From positions 23,038,182 to 23,102,181 of the forward strand of contig OY755171.1 in NCBI GenBank assembly GCA_963576735.1: 64,000 bases of DNA, read 5' to 3'. This DNA comes from Bedellia somnulentella. Taxonomy: Eukaryota; Arthropoda; Insecta; Lepidoptera; Bedelliidae. The notes beneath the pieces were generated by a model that ran no database searches, was not told the origin of the DNA, and was given only the letters and a program-made list of their open reading frames with translations. The position numbers and the translations under genes were made by a program. Within the stretch, counting starts at the first letter, position 1. Each line of letters begins with the position of its first letter. Shown one piece after another: positions 10,431 through 21,835 of the stretch.

Positions 10431-10470
10431 GGCGGCGCGGGGCGGCGCGGGGGAGCACGGGGCGGGGGAC
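10431..10470. other. G-rich island
   Basis: About 40 bases with five separate G runs of three or more inside an AT-rich stretch; G-quadruplex forming potential on the + strand. No gene is attached to it. Confidence 0.4.
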
Positions 10471-10956
10471 ACAAAGGAACGCCGTCTGAGAAACGCAAAC
10501 ATTTCGTTTCAGATAATGTTCAGTAAAGATGGGATACCATTATTTATCTTATCCACTACCATGTTCTTGAATTTTTCTCACTATACATGTAAAAGGTAAC
10601 AATGTCAAAGAATTTATAATAAACCTGGGTCTTCTGAATACCCGGAAACAAAACTATTTAATAGTCAAAAGTATTATTACATCTGCCACCTTTTCGGATA
10701 TTTGCAGCATCATAATTGCGTTGAGATTTAATAAATATAAGGTATACAGTCGTTTCCAAAAATTAAAGAATAACCTTGAACTAAGAACTCAGTTCAGAAA
10801 ATATGAGTTATTAAATTTATTTTGAAAAAGAAACTTTTAGAATTTCTTATAATTTAAATCTTTTTGTTCATGAAAACCTCATGTGGGGATTATTACTAAT
10901 AAATAAAGAATAAATAAAGGAAAGAAAAATGCACTTTTTCGCACTGGCAGCCAATT

Positions 10957-11029
10957 GACACGGTAGCTCAGTTGGCAGAGCGTTCGGGGCGTTTACCCGA
11001 GGTCGCGGGTTCGATCCCCGCCTGTGTCG
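10957..11029 (+). ncRNA. tRNA-like unit inside hairpin retroposon B
   Basis: A cloverleaf can be drawn: acceptor GACACGG/CTGTGTC (one G-T pair), D-arm GCTC/GAGC, a TCGGG/CCCGA stem with a seven-base loop, T-arm GCGGG/CCCGC around TTCGATC. A-box (TAGCTCAGTTGGCAGAGC) and B-box (GGTTCGATCCC) match Pol III internal promoters. The anticodon loop lacks U33 and the stem spacing is off by one, so it is unlikely to be a working tRNA; the loop would give GTT. It is best read as a retroposon promoter. Confidence 0.65.
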
Positions 11030-11257
11030 AGATTTTTCTTTCCTTTATTTATTCTTTATTTATTAGTAATAATCCCCACATGAGGTTTTCATGAACAAAA
11101 AAATTTAAATTATGTGATAGTTAGGCGTTTTCAACATTTGCATTCTATCTGAAAAGGTAGACAAGTGGCCTTTCGAATTAGTAATAATTCGGAGGTAGGA
11201 AACGCAAACACTACTTAAACCTGTAAAAGAAATAAAGGATAGAAGAATTTCGCACTG

Positions 11258-11324
11258 GCAGCTCAGTTGGCAGAGCGTTCGGGGCGTTTACCCGAGGTCG
11301 CGGGTTCGATCCCTGCCTGTGTCG
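11258..11324 (+). ncRNA. Second, truncated tRNA-like unit
   Basis: Almost identical to the unit at 10957 from the D-arm onward, but the 5' acceptor strand is missing, so it cannot form a full cloverleaf. Confidence 0.55.
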
Positions 11325-11471
11325 AGATTTTTCTTTCCTTTATTTATTCTTTATTTATTTTTTAGAATTTCTGTTTGGAAGTCAGGGCAACTACCAGACA
11401 CGTTGTCTGAAAGTTTCTACTACCCAATTAGATCTACAACTACAAGGTTTTTTTTATCTACACAGAATAAA

Positions 11472-11721
11472 CTGTGTAGTGTCGGCTTAGAATAGTACTA
11501 CCCCATTTCTTCCGGTGGGTGTACGTAAGACGAGACTAACGGTATGGGGATCTTAAGGAATTTTTGAGCGATGCGGTAGGAGACCCATCACCAACAACCT
11601 TTATCTCACCATCTTTTCCCTACTCAACTTTCCAAACGTGGCAAAGGAATTTCTAATATCTTAGCTCTAGCTAACCCATCTAGGGATTTATAGCCGAGAG
11701 TATATAATATATATGTATATA
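11472..11721 (+). repeat. REP-1, full length
   Basis: Head ctgtgtagtgtcggcttag, tail gagtatataatatatatg. All middle blocks are recognisable. Confidence 0.8.
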
Positions 11722-12370
11722 ATAAACTAACAATGCTAGACTGAAAATTACTTCGTGCCCGACTAAAATCTCAAAGACAACTAATCCAGTAGACCGCCGC
11801 CGTCGCACCGCCACGTCGCTGCACCATCAAACGGATTGCCGCTCCGTCGCCGCCGCCGCCGCCACTCCGGTCTTCATACAGTTTAACCGCTCAATGAAAT
11901 TAAACCGGTGTAGGAGCGGTACGTTGATGTAGCGCTTCCTTGCTTTGAATGTACTCGCGTGGACTATATTTATATCATATGGTAACAAAGATTGGAGTAT
12001 ACAGACTTTCCATATGTTTAGTCTAGTTTAAAGATCTATTCTATGCATATAGATAAAATTGGAGTGTCTGGTTTTTTATATCCAAAATATACTGTTTTAT
12101 CTAGATGGGAAAATGTGGATGGATATGTAAAAGCTACGTACACAACGCACCATATTTTAAATTTCGTGTTTCTGTCCATCCATCTGTCTGCTTTAAATTT
12201 GCATGAACTTTGCAAAGCCGGAGTCCGCTAGTATTTTTATAAACATTCGTCGAGACGACTGCTATATTTGTAAAAGCCGAAATATTGATAGCGCTAATCT
12301 ACTCAGAAGAAAACTTTATTATTCTTCTTTTGGTCTTTAAAAATTATATTTGTAACGCTTTTGCAACTGG
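11722..12370. other. Spacer with CCG tracts and a Helitron-like end
   Basis: Two (CCG)n-rich tracts lie at 11793-11870. At 12217-12232 the sequence gccggagtccgctagt resembles the CTAG-type 3' end of widespread insect Helitron-like repeats. No ORF is supported. Confidence 0.3.
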
Positions 12371-13604
12371 GTCGTAAGTGGGCACTATATACACAGACTT
12401 TTCAAAAGCATTCGATAAGGTGGTTCATTTTATACTAACTCAGAAACTCTCGTCCTATGGGGTACATGGTGATCTTTTACGATGGATTCAATCTTATTTA
12501 TCTAACCGTAGTCAATTGGTTGCCATCAAGGGATTTGTATCTAAGCCAGAAATGATCCATTCAAGAGTACCACAGGGATCACATTTGCCCTCTGTTGTTT
12601 GTAATATTTATCAATGATTTAGTAGAAAACCTGTCTTGTGAATCTCTGCTTTATGCCGATGATCTTAAAATATTTTCAACAATAAACTGCATTGATGACT
12701 GCTATATGTTGCAAGAAGACCTAAACAAAGTTAGTGAATGGTGCCATTTGAATAAAATGCATATAAATGTTATAAAATGTGCAACTGTAACATTTACTAG
12801 AAAATATAATAAAATAGTTCGTGATTATGAAATTGATAATTCGATTGTACAGAGATATGAAGTTGTAAAAGATCTTGGAATTATATTTCATGAAAAACTA
12901 TCTTTTCTACCACACTATAATTACATAATTACCAAAGGAAATCAAATGTTAGGATTCATACTTAGAAATACCAAAGACTTTAAAAATCACAAATCATATC
13001 TACTGTTATACTACAGTTTAGTGCTAAGTATTTTGGAATACGGTTCGGTTGTATGGTCTCCTTTTTACTCTATACATATTGAAAACATAGAAAGAGTGCA
13101 ACGACGATTTTTAAAAATATTAGCGTATAGATTGGGCTTTGGTAGAAAACTAACTAGTTATATAGAAAGGTGTAAGAAATTTAATGTGACTTCGCTTCAA
13201 ATGCGTAGACAATTCCAGGATCTTACATACCTTCATAAAATTATACATAATCAGCTAGATTGTCCAAAATTATTGTCGCTTATTAAATTTAACATAATAC
13301 GTAACCCTCGTCGGACAGTTGCCACTTTTACATTGCAAACATATAAAAACAATACATCTTATTATAATCCCATTATAAGAATGTGTCGATTATACAATGA
13401 CATTGACCATGACGTACATAATATGCTAAGAGATGGTAGTGTATTAGAAAGTGATAAAGTGGTGTTTTACTGTGACATTTTTAATTCGCGGTTTTCAATT
13501 TTCCGTACTGGTTTCAGGCTTTACAACAGAATTAAGTCTCAGAATGATATATCCAGCATCGTTTAATTCTATATTAACTAGTAAATTTATTGTAATCATT
13601 TTTC
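12371..13604 (+). pseudogene. 5'-truncated jockey-like LINE ORF2 with frameshift
   Basis: The first segment (to about 12583) encodes RT palm motif A (YTDFSKAFD) and the PQG block; the second (12595-13566) has LLYADDLKIF and the thumb and C-terminal region. A two-base deletion near 12582 separates them. Endonuclease and the RT fingers are missing through 5' truncation. The 323-codon second segment has no stop, so decay is modest. Clade placement (jockey-like) rests on the LLYADDLKI form of the motif and the LEYGSVVWSP block. Confidence 0.75.
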
Positions 13605-13682
13605 TGTCACAAAGTCACGTGATGTTCAGAAAGTATTAGTACCTCTGCCAACCCCTTCGGGGATATTCGGCGTGAACGTTTA
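13605..13682 (+). repeat. 3' tail fragment of the tRNA-headed SINE
   Basis: Carries acctctgccaacccctt, then cggggatattcggcg and tgaacgttta, the 3' end seen also at 47340-47403. Confidence 0.55.
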
Positions 13683-13812
13683 TAATAATAATATGTTTAT
13701 TTAAGAAGCAACTTGGCTCCTGGTGTTAGTAACAAGAAGCGCTTAAGGACTATTGTTAGTAACTTAAAACTAATACTATTTACAAAAACTACAAATTTAC
13801 AAAATGCCTAAC

Positions 13813-16638
13813 CTAACTATGCCTACACCACCCACTGACTGGCGCATGTAGCATGCAGCAGTGGTTGATGTAAGCACAGTCGAATCGTTCTGCAATCATG
13901 CACAGGACGCTGCTGGAGCTGGCACGCACACGACGCACCAGACCTGCGCAGCGCTTTCGCATGATGCTGTAAAAGCAATCAATGCGCGCCTCTGCAAACA
14001 TTCCTGATGCGCTGCAGTGTCGTTGCAGCCCCATCAGCATCCTGAATGCATGATTGTATTGTATTCGTAGTGCGCTGTATGCTTTTTGGGTATATTTGGC
14101 CCAGAGGCTGCATGTATAGAAGCTGGAGCAAAATGCTCTAAAAAGAGTGTGTTTCACCTTTTTACTGCAGCGTGAGAACCTCCGAGCCACCATGTTCGCC
14201 CTAACACACAACGCCCTACGCTCGCGCTCTATATCGACGTCATCTTTCAAATCCGCAGTTAACAGGTGACCTAAGTATTTAAATTGGGTCACGCGATTCA
14301 AAACATTACCGTTTAACCTGACGGGTGGCATTCTAAATATACATTTTTTTTGTGTGGTAAATATCATTGTCTCACTCTTTTTACAATTGTATATCAAGCC
14401 GTGTTCCTTTGCATACATTTCGCAAATGGCGAGAAGACGATTAAGGCCACAAACCGACGCACTCAGCAGCACCATGTCATCCGCGTAGCTTATGTTATTG
14501 ACGCTTAGGCCATCAATATGACAGCCGACATGGGTGCTGCTGAGCTTGACGATTAGTTCATCCATATAAAAATTAAATAGGGTGGAAAAAGTTAAGCCCC
14601 CCTGACGAACACCACATTTCAACCTGTATGGTTCCGATAGACCACCCCCCCATCGCACTGTATTGATTTGGTTTGCATACCAATATTTGAGTATTCCTTG
14701 AATATTGGGTGATAAATTTACGCTACTGAGCTTATCCCATAGGATATCGTAGCAAACCAAATCAAAAGCCTTCGAAAGATCTAAGAAAGCTGCGAAGACA
14801 GGTGTTCCACGCGAGACGTAGTACCTTACTGTGTGTTTAAGACACAAAATTGCGCTATCCGTAGATAGGCCGGGCCTGAAACCGAACTGGTTGTCGTGTG
14901 GTGTAATTACCCTATTTAACTCAGTATTCATGAGGGAATCTAACACTTTGGCGATAATCGTGGCCAGCGATATTGGTCTGTAGTTGTTCGAGTCACTCAG
15001 ATCGCCGGTTTTGTTTTTAACAACCGGTACAACAATCGTCTGAAGAAGGTCATTTGGCAAGTACGAGTGTCTTATGCATAAGTTAAATAATAAAGACAAT
15101 AAACGAGGTAGATGTGGCCCCGCATATCTCAAGTGCTCTACACTGAGACCGTCGTGTCCGGGCGACTTCCCTCGCTCCATAGACTTTATCACTTGTTTGA
15201 CTTGGTGAGCGCTAAAGCTTGTCTGCACCGGTGCACCGTCAGACACCACGGCCTCAGCGCCGAGCACCCTACCGCAATCCTCTCTAGGTGACTTTATCAT
15301 AAATTGCTGCCTAAACACATTCGCTATATCGTTTTGACCCGTTACACCCGCGACACTCACGGGGAGGCTAGGCTGAGAACCATTTTGCTTTGTTTTTTTC
15401 CAAAACATTCGAAAATCTTTGCTTTTATGCAGAATCGCTAATCTGTCAATTTTTATCGATTCTTGGTTTTTTTGGCACCATTTAAGCCGAGACCTGAAAA
15501 TCTTTCTAGATTCGACCATTTCCTGAAACATAGGACCAGCGCTCGGTTTCCCACATTCAAGCCATTGCTGCAGCTTCAGCTTAGCCTCCGCGTGTACATC
15601 GCTCACGTGCATATTCCACCCAATTAACGGTTTTTTGCTATTAGTATACCTACGATATTTACAATTATTGGTTCTAATTGCGCATTCACTAAGCGTATTC
15701 ACAATGCTATGGTACAAATTATCAATCTCTGTTTTATGACAATTATTATTACACATTTTATCACAACAGTATCGGAAAGTATCGGGAATATCAATGAGTC
15801 TTAATCGCTCATGACATAAGTTGGTATAAGATAGGCATTGTTCTCTCGAGCGCTCACCCCAAAGAACTTTATTTTTATAAGTAGTAGCATGTGATATATT
15901 TTTCTTACAAACTATTTGTAAATCACATTCAATAACTAATGGTAAATGGTCAGACCATAGAACATCGTGTCTAACTTAAATATTTTTGATGGTTTTGCGT
16001 GCGGATTTTGTTGTTATACAGTGGTCGAGCCAGCGCTGAGAACCATTTATGTCACTTGTATACGTTATCGTCTTAGAGTCAATACCTAATATATCGATGT
16101 CAGCACAAAGCCACTGCTCGTCGGCACAGAAACGTGAAAGTTCAGTGTAAAATGGCTCACCCGGGTGAGCATTGAAGTCTCCTAATATGTAAACGGATTC
16201 TATATTTTCATTGTCTATGGTAGCACTCACCGATCCGAGGCAGTCCGAGAACTCTGATAAGTTCATGCTGGAGTCCGTAGGCATGTAGACACACATAACT
16301 AGAATTGACTTACTTTCGAGTACTATACGTATTGCACATATACGTGGATTATCGCAGGACACTATTCATACACTTTTAAAAACACTTTTTCTCCACAACA
16401 AAGCTACACCACCAAACGGCCTTCCACGAAGTAAACTCGACTCTATATCCACAGCAGAAGTACCAGTACCGCTAAAACCGCTATCTATAGTATTCAGATA
16501 GGATAACTCGTTAGGTAGTAACCACGTTTCTTGAAGGGCGATTAAGTCCGCAATTTCACAAAGACTTCGTATACCTTCTAGGGAGCGTTTCGCACTTTTA
16601 CAATTAAATGTTACTAATTTGTACTCGTGTGTATCCAT
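13813..16638 (-). pseudogene. LINE ORF2: endonuclease and reverse transcriptase, two in-frame stops
   Basis: Positions 16638 to 13813 form one continuous frame interrupted only by TGA at 16366-16368 and TAA at 15976-15978. N-terminal APE-type endonuclease: TFNCKSAK, LIALQETWL, YILGDFNAHPG and, past the second stop, WSDHLPLVIE. RT: NNYRPISLA, AFLDLSKAFD, CGVRQGGLTF and NISYADDMVLL; then a thumb and Cys/His-containing C-terminus. The frame starts at an ATG that shares one base with the ORF1 stop. Two point nonsense mutations and no frameshift indicate a recently dead copy. RT motifs are complete; the clade is not assigned with confidence. Confidence 0.85.
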
Positions 16639-17522
16639 TAACTTTTGTAGGTTGTACTCACGAATTTTCTACGTAAAACATCCGTTTGTTGATACCTAAA
16701 GTTGTCAAACTCTCGAAAAATAATTCCTTGCGGCCATAGGTCTTCATTAAGAAACATAGGCACTTTACTTTCATTGACAAGGAATTTATACGCGCAGTAC
16801 TCACTCGATCGACGACTAGGTACTATTTCTAGTTTTACCGATTCTTGGGTTTTCATCAATATGTATTGCGAGATATCCTCGACAGATGTACCCGTATGCA
16901 CATTAGTTATGAAAATGTTTACCTTTCGCTCAGCCGCTTTAAACGTGTTATGAATCTCATTTGATTTACCGTATTTGCCTGTTAAGCGTAGACTTCTTTG
17001 TGGTTTCTGTCTACGTACCACAGTCCACTCTTTATCATCATTACGTTTTAAAATCGCTGCATAAGACTGCTGCTTTCCATTATCATTCATAAGTTCCGCT
17101 TGTTGTTGCACTACTGGCGGCGCGGCGGCGGCGGCGGCGGCGCAAGCAGCAGCGCAGGTATGACGCGGTGAGATCGCGCGGGGCTCTGAGCTCGCGTTCA
17201 CTGGTACTTGCGGCAGCGGCAGCTCGCTCATAGCTCGCGATGAAACTTGGAGGGTAGTCGGAGATTTGTTGCTTGACTCACAATCCCGAGAATCAGGTAT
17301 CGTTTTAACGGTACTTGCACCTTTTGGTGTAATCTGTATATCACGATATGTAGGGGTGTTTCTAGTACAAACTGGGGATTCTATACCTGTTCGTTCTACT
17401 ATGTCACTGTCTTCCCAATTACACGATAGACCTGAAGGGCCACTGTCGCCAAATGCACATACTACAGCATTTCTTCGTGTAGTAACATGTTTATGTTTTA
17501 TGTTGATTTTTCTGTTTTTCAC
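16638..17522 (-). CDS. LINE ORF1 protein with RRM-like region
   Basis: A 294-residue ORF. Residues about 1-125 are low complexity with an eight-Ala tract from (GCC)n; residues about 205-280 (VNIFITNVHTG...YCAYKFLV) look like an RRM-type beta-alpha-beta fold. I see no CCHC zinc knuckles, unlike the ORF1 at 31934. ORF1 proteins bind the element's RNA in the cytoplasm and accompany it to the nucleus. The stop TAA overlaps the ORF2 ATG by one base. The RRM assignment is by eye. Confidence 0.6.
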   Translation of the reverse strand: MKNRKINIKHKHVTTRRNAVVCAFGDSGPSGLSCNWEDSDIVERTGIESPVCTRNTPTYRDIQITPKGASTVKTIPDSRDCESSNKSPTTLQVSSRAMSELPLPQVPVNASSEPRAISPRHTCAAACAAAAAAAPPVVQQQAELMNDNGKQQSYAAILKRNDDKEWTVVRRQKPQRSLRLTGKYGKSNEIHNTFKAAERKVNIFITNVHTGTSVEDISQYILMKTQESVKLEIVPSRRSSEYCAYKFLVNESKVPMFLNEDLWPQGIIFREFDNFRYQQTDVLRRKFVSTTYKS

Positions 17523-17530
17523 TTAAGGAT

Positions 17531-18322
17531 AATATTAATTGTGTAAAATTTTCCAAAATAATCATAATTATATTGTGTGTGTGCTAGGGACATATACCTA
17601 GGAATATGATCTAGCCCTATTTTCTATGTTCATATTATTATGTTTGTGTATTGTTGATTGTATTCTGTTTTATGTTCTTCAATTAAATAAATAAATAAAT
17701 AAATTATTTAAATCCGGTTTAAATTTGGAGAAAGTTCTATGCTAACTTATAAATGCGTGTATATTACATATATGGTGACTGACAATAGTAAACTCTATCG
17801 TCTTAAAGCTACGATTGTAATAAGTTATAAAATAATAATTTATTAACCAAATCAATCTCCCACCTATCACATTACCCGTTTTGAGTTGAAACCCCCACCA
17901 AAAATGGTCAAGTTGCAATATTGTAAGAAAAAACCAAAAAGCGCCTTTTGAAATCCAACCTAAAATAAAATAAAATATGTACTGAAAATTGCATTTAAAG
18001 TTATTATTAAACAAAATGCTAATAGTTCACAGCAGCATCATACGAGACCGTGAGATTTAAAAAGCACATCTATTTGGTGGCGCGGACCCGTCCCGGCGAC
18101 GGCTCGGAACGGATTTGATTACGTATGCATTAAGTGCATTTCCATTCCCGGTCCGGACCTCTTTCGGATTCACCAACGTAACTCCTAATGAGACCCGCGC
18201 TTCGCGAAACTATGTTTAATGTAAACGGCGGTATTTCACACACCATCCTTTTACAACAGTCTTATCTAGAAATTGATTACACTTATGACTTTAATCCCAA
18301 TGCACATGTTTAAATCGATATG
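17531..18322. other. Spacer with (AAAT)n and a GC-rich block
   Basis: A (aaat)n tract at 17683-17703, possibly the tail of a + strand LINE, and a GC-rich non-coding block at 18075-18205. Nothing else recognised. Confidence 0.35.
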
Positions 18323-18433
18323 ATACATATATTCACAGCTATAAATCCCAAAAAGGGGTAGCCAGTCGAATCTTACGATACCCGTAGGTAGAAAGGGATA
18401 GGTATATTTTAAGCAGGCACTACACTAAACAGC
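18323..18433 (-). repeat. REP-1, internally deleted
   Basis: Tail block and head block are joined directly at ggggtagccag / tcgaatcttacg; about 140 bases of the middle are missing. Confidence 0.7.
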
Positions 18434-20108
18434 AAATTAATCGATAATTTCATAAAAAAGATAAGAAACGTATATAGTATGATAGGCGTTGAAGAACAAA
18501 TATAAAGGTGAAAAGTTGAGGATAGGTTTCACAACAAAACACTCACTAATTTCTTGTATAAGCTCACATAATCTCAATGTCTTGTACCACATCTAATAGT
18601 TCGTTAAATGAGAACAATAAACTCTACCTTTAAATAAGAAAAGATTATACGTATTAAAAGATTTTTCAATTACCACTTAGTATGAATGTAATACATTTCA
18701 CAATTTAAATTAAATTTGCGATGATATGAGTGAAATACATCTGCAACGTTATTTCGCATTACATACCGAATCATTATTAAATACACCATCGGTTTATTGG
18801 ACATAAACAAAAAATATTGCTTCCTAAAAATGAATCTCATTAGAATTTACCAGATCGTTTATGCGAGTGATGTTTGCTCAAGTTCACTTTGAGCACTCGA
18901 ATTCACAAACACCGACATACATACACCCACCCACTCACACACACATAAACACAAACGCAGACAAACACGTCGGTCGAATGTAATTAAAAATGTGGCGCTC
19001 GTGCTCGCGGGTCGCGTTGTTTGCTAGAATAGATTGTTGACAGATGGCTGTTGACGGAGCGGTGATGCGCTCAACTGCGATCAAACACTGCTCTATAGTA
19101 CTGTTACTGTTTCGTACCAAGGAGAGGATACCGCAAAGTTTTGGCATAGTCAAAACATTGGCTTTGGTGGCGTAAAAGATTTTTCAAAATATTGAAGCGT
19201 TTTAGCGTTGTAGCTATTCTAAAGCCAAAAGTAAATGAGATGAGGAGCAAGTTTCCGCAGCTTATACTCCGTGACAGAGAAAGCTGTCCTGGCATAGAGT
19301 GTCTAGGTCGAATAATAAAACTACGATAAAATTCTTCTATAGGTGTTGTACGATACAAGCTTAAGGTGGCATAAGAGTGTTGAGGTTGTTCCAGTCATTG
19401 ATGGTTTTTGTGGCTGGAAAATCATAACAACCATCTTTTATATCGTGAGTCCATTTAAATTGCAGAATCGGCTAAACCTCCTTAGAATCTGAATCTCTGA
19501 ATATCCCTTCTTATATGAAACCATTGAAATCATTTTATTGTAAGTATTGCGAATACAATAATATATATGCCATCATGCACTATTATCCATACTCCATACT
19601 AATATTATAAATGGGAAAGTGAGTGAGTTTGTTTGTTTGTTTATTTGTGACGCTTTCACGCCGCAACTACTGAACCGATTGCTTTAAAATTTTGCAGACA
19701 TATAGATAGAAGTACAGATTAAATTATAGAGCACTTTTGTCCCGGAAAAATGATATTCCCGAGGGATAACAAAAATACTGTTTGCTTGCGCTGTGTGTCG
19801 TAACAAGGTAATATTTAGTTCTCGAGGAATGCAAGAGATGGCGCTGGGTATTTTTTAAAACGTGGTAACGATGTATTTTTAAGATACTTAAAAAGTGGGA
19901 TGATATCCTACGCTTTAACCAGGGGCCGGAAACTTCCCGACATCCTCACTTTGTGGATTTTAGCAGCGCAATCTTCAACCTTTCAGCTGAAACCTTATAA
20001 AAAAGCGCGGCGTTGTTTGCATGTTCACCAATAGATAGCGCTGTCTGAACTTTCTACATCGCGGTATGATTTCTTCTTTAATAGAGTATATAACCCAGAA
20101 TCTGATTC
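18434..20108. other. Spacer; one common insect repeat near 19600
   Basis: Segment 19600-19850 (atattataaatgggaaagtg, ttgtttgtttgttta, gaactactg-like text) resembles a widespread Helitron-like insect repeat; a weak reverse copy is near 50560-50610. The rest is unassigned. Confidence 0.3.
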
Positions 20109-20121
20109 AAGGTGAACCGTG

Positions 20122-20330
20122 GTCCCCTATCCGACTTAGCTTAGGTACACTCCTTTTCACCGCCAGGGCGGCCTTCAGCCGCCCGGCAAAAACAGTTAAG
20201 GTGACGCCGCATAGGCCGCAGGGCCAGCAGCACCGAGCCGGAGGGGGTTTTAGTCGGTAAAAGTCCGACATACCCCCGTCGCTCGAGAGATTCATGAGGA
20301 TTTCCCCTCCGGTAATCAAAAAAAAAAAAA
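20122..20330 (+). mobile_element. 5'-truncated LINE/SINE 3' end with poly(A)
   Basis: A short 3'-end copy with the blocks gggggttttagtcggtaaaa and cgacataccccc and a 13 base A tail (20318-20330). It is flanked by a 13 bp target duplication, aaggtgaaccgtg, at 20109-20121 and 20331-20343. It sits directly in front of an older relative (20344-20430) with the variant gagggttttagccagtac. Confidence 0.7.
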
Positions 20331-20343
20331 AAGGTGAACCGTG

Positions 20344-20430
20344 AACCGGGGGAGGGTTTTAGCCAGTACAACTACTCTGACATACCCCCGTGGCGGTGGA
20401 TCCTTTGAGGACTTCCCTCCCGGTATAAGA
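20344..20430 (+). repeat. Older relative of the preceding 3' end
   Basis: Contains ggagggttttagccag, gacatacccccgtgg and ggacttccctcccggta, diverged matches to 20230-20312. The younger copy inserted immediately upstream of it. Confidence 0.55.
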
Positions 20431-20989
20431 ACGTAAAAATTAACAACAACTTTGGAATAAATCTTTGTTACATTCACTATATGTGTGAGTAATGAGCATT
20501 AAATTTCGACATATTTTATTATTTGTCAATATTATTAAAATAGATCATCGTTGCTTGCACTTTTCGAGTCATTTACTTAGTATACTTGGTTACTGGTATG
20601 TGTGTGTTTTTAGGTTTCTACCATTGTATAATGTAATATGCATTTTATAGATTTTAGGTTTTTCGCAGTAGGCTAAATAATAGTTTGGTTAGTTTAGTGC
20701 ACTTTGTTCGTCGTATAGATTTTATAGTTTAGTTTGGTATATTTTTTGGTTCCTAATATTTTAGATTGAACTGTGTTTGTTATAGATTTGAGGTTTTAGG
20801 CAGTAGTTGTATAACAGTTAGGTTAGTTTTTCAAATCAAATAAGCTGTTTCAACAACTGCGATTCCTACAATATATATATATATATATATATGAAACGGT
20901 CACTAAAATAGACTTTTGACATTTTTGTATCAGAAACATAAAACTTGGTGCGATTGAATTTATGAAATTCATCTATCAATCATTCATGA
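20431..20989. other. AT-rich spacer with (AT)n
   Basis: An (AT)n tract at 20871-20892; otherwise nothing recognised. Confidence 0.4.
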
Positions 20990-21188
20990 GTATGTACTTA
21001 CGGCCATAAATTCCATAAAAGGGTAGCCATTGCTTCAGAGAAAGTAATTCTTCATCCACTTTTGGAAATAGACTAGGGAAAAGGTAGTTAAATAAAGGTA
21101 ATTAGTGATGGGTCACGAACTGCATCGCCCAACAATCACTTGAAAAGCCTCAATGTCCTTTATATCCTTTACAACGCCCGCGGGAATA
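20990..21188 (-). repeat. REP-1, head truncated or diverged
   Basis: Tail and middle blocks are clear; the head dissolves after acgcccgcggg near 21183. Confidence 0.7.
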
Positions 21189-21601
21189 TAAATATAAAAA
21201 ACAGAAGTTGAGATAGTGTTTCGGTATTTTGAATGTAAACCGGATGCAAAAAATAAAGTCCACGCGGACGAATTGTATATCATCTCTAAATGAATATTCA
21301 TAAATTCACTATCATAATATATGACCATAAAAAAGCAGTAAATAAACCTATAATTTAAGTAAGTATTTTAATTGCGATAGTTTTTAAATAAATGATTTAT
21401 GGTATGAAAACAAATTATGTCATTTTGTACTTACAGATGTAAACTTTCCCACGAATATTATGAAACACACAGTTTATGAAATTTACCTTTTCATTAAATA
21501 TTCATATTTTACTCAATTTTCAGTTTTGAATGTATAATTTTACTTGGACTAAAAAGTTTGCGTCTAATTTCCCCAAAAATGACAGAGGTAGTAGAGGTTT
21601 A

Positions 21602-21835
21602 GGGTACCCAGACAAGTTTTGCTTGCGCAGTACACTTACGTGATAGGGGGCAGGCCCATTGCCGTTTATGTAAGAACACACTGTCTTGTAACTAAGTAGA
21701 ACTTAGTAGTGAGATGTTTACCCACCCGTTAACAACAAGATAAATCAACCATTTACTGTGTGACAGTCAACCATTTAGTGACTTTAGAAGACACATTGGT
21801 GCAGGCCCAACTCAGGATTCAAACTAAAACTAACA
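21602..21835 (-). repeat. tRNA-headed SINE, reverse copy
   Basis: Body block gtgatagggggcaggccc and the head-proximal agaagacacattggtgcagg are present. The B-box is still visible at the right end (actcaggattcaaac). Confidence 0.6.

Larger units (their letters stand above)
10848..11359 (+). mobile_element. Hairpin tRNA-like retroposon, copy B (longest)
   Basis: Structure in order: an 80 bp left arm (10850-10930), a short linker, a complete tRNA-like unit (10957-11029), a right arm that is the reverse complement of the left (11032-11112, one mismatch seen), a unique linker (11113-11250) and a second, acceptor-truncated tRNA-like unit (about 11258-11324), then a T-rich tail. A perfect 13 bp target duplication, ttttagaatttct, lies at 10835-10847 and 11360-11372. 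There is no ORF. The long duplication indicates target-primed insertion by a LINE machinery; the Pol III-like boxes explain transcription. See copies A and C-F. Confidence 0.82.
13683..17530 (-). mobile_element. Nearly full-length two-ORF LINE
   Basis: On the minus strand: ORF1 (17522-16638), then an endonuclease-RT ORF2 (16638-13813), then a ~120 base 3' region ending in an (ATT)n-like tail at 13683-13697. ORF1 and ORF2 overlap in a TAATG, a stop-start arrangement used by some insect LINEs for coupled translation. Both ORFs are largely open. No clear target duplication was found, because the left flank is itself (ATA)-rich. Confidence 0.82.

Noticed and set aside
12043..12231. A 62 residue ORF ending in a repeat
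   Set aside because: It ends in the Helitron-like end sequence and has no recognisable domain.
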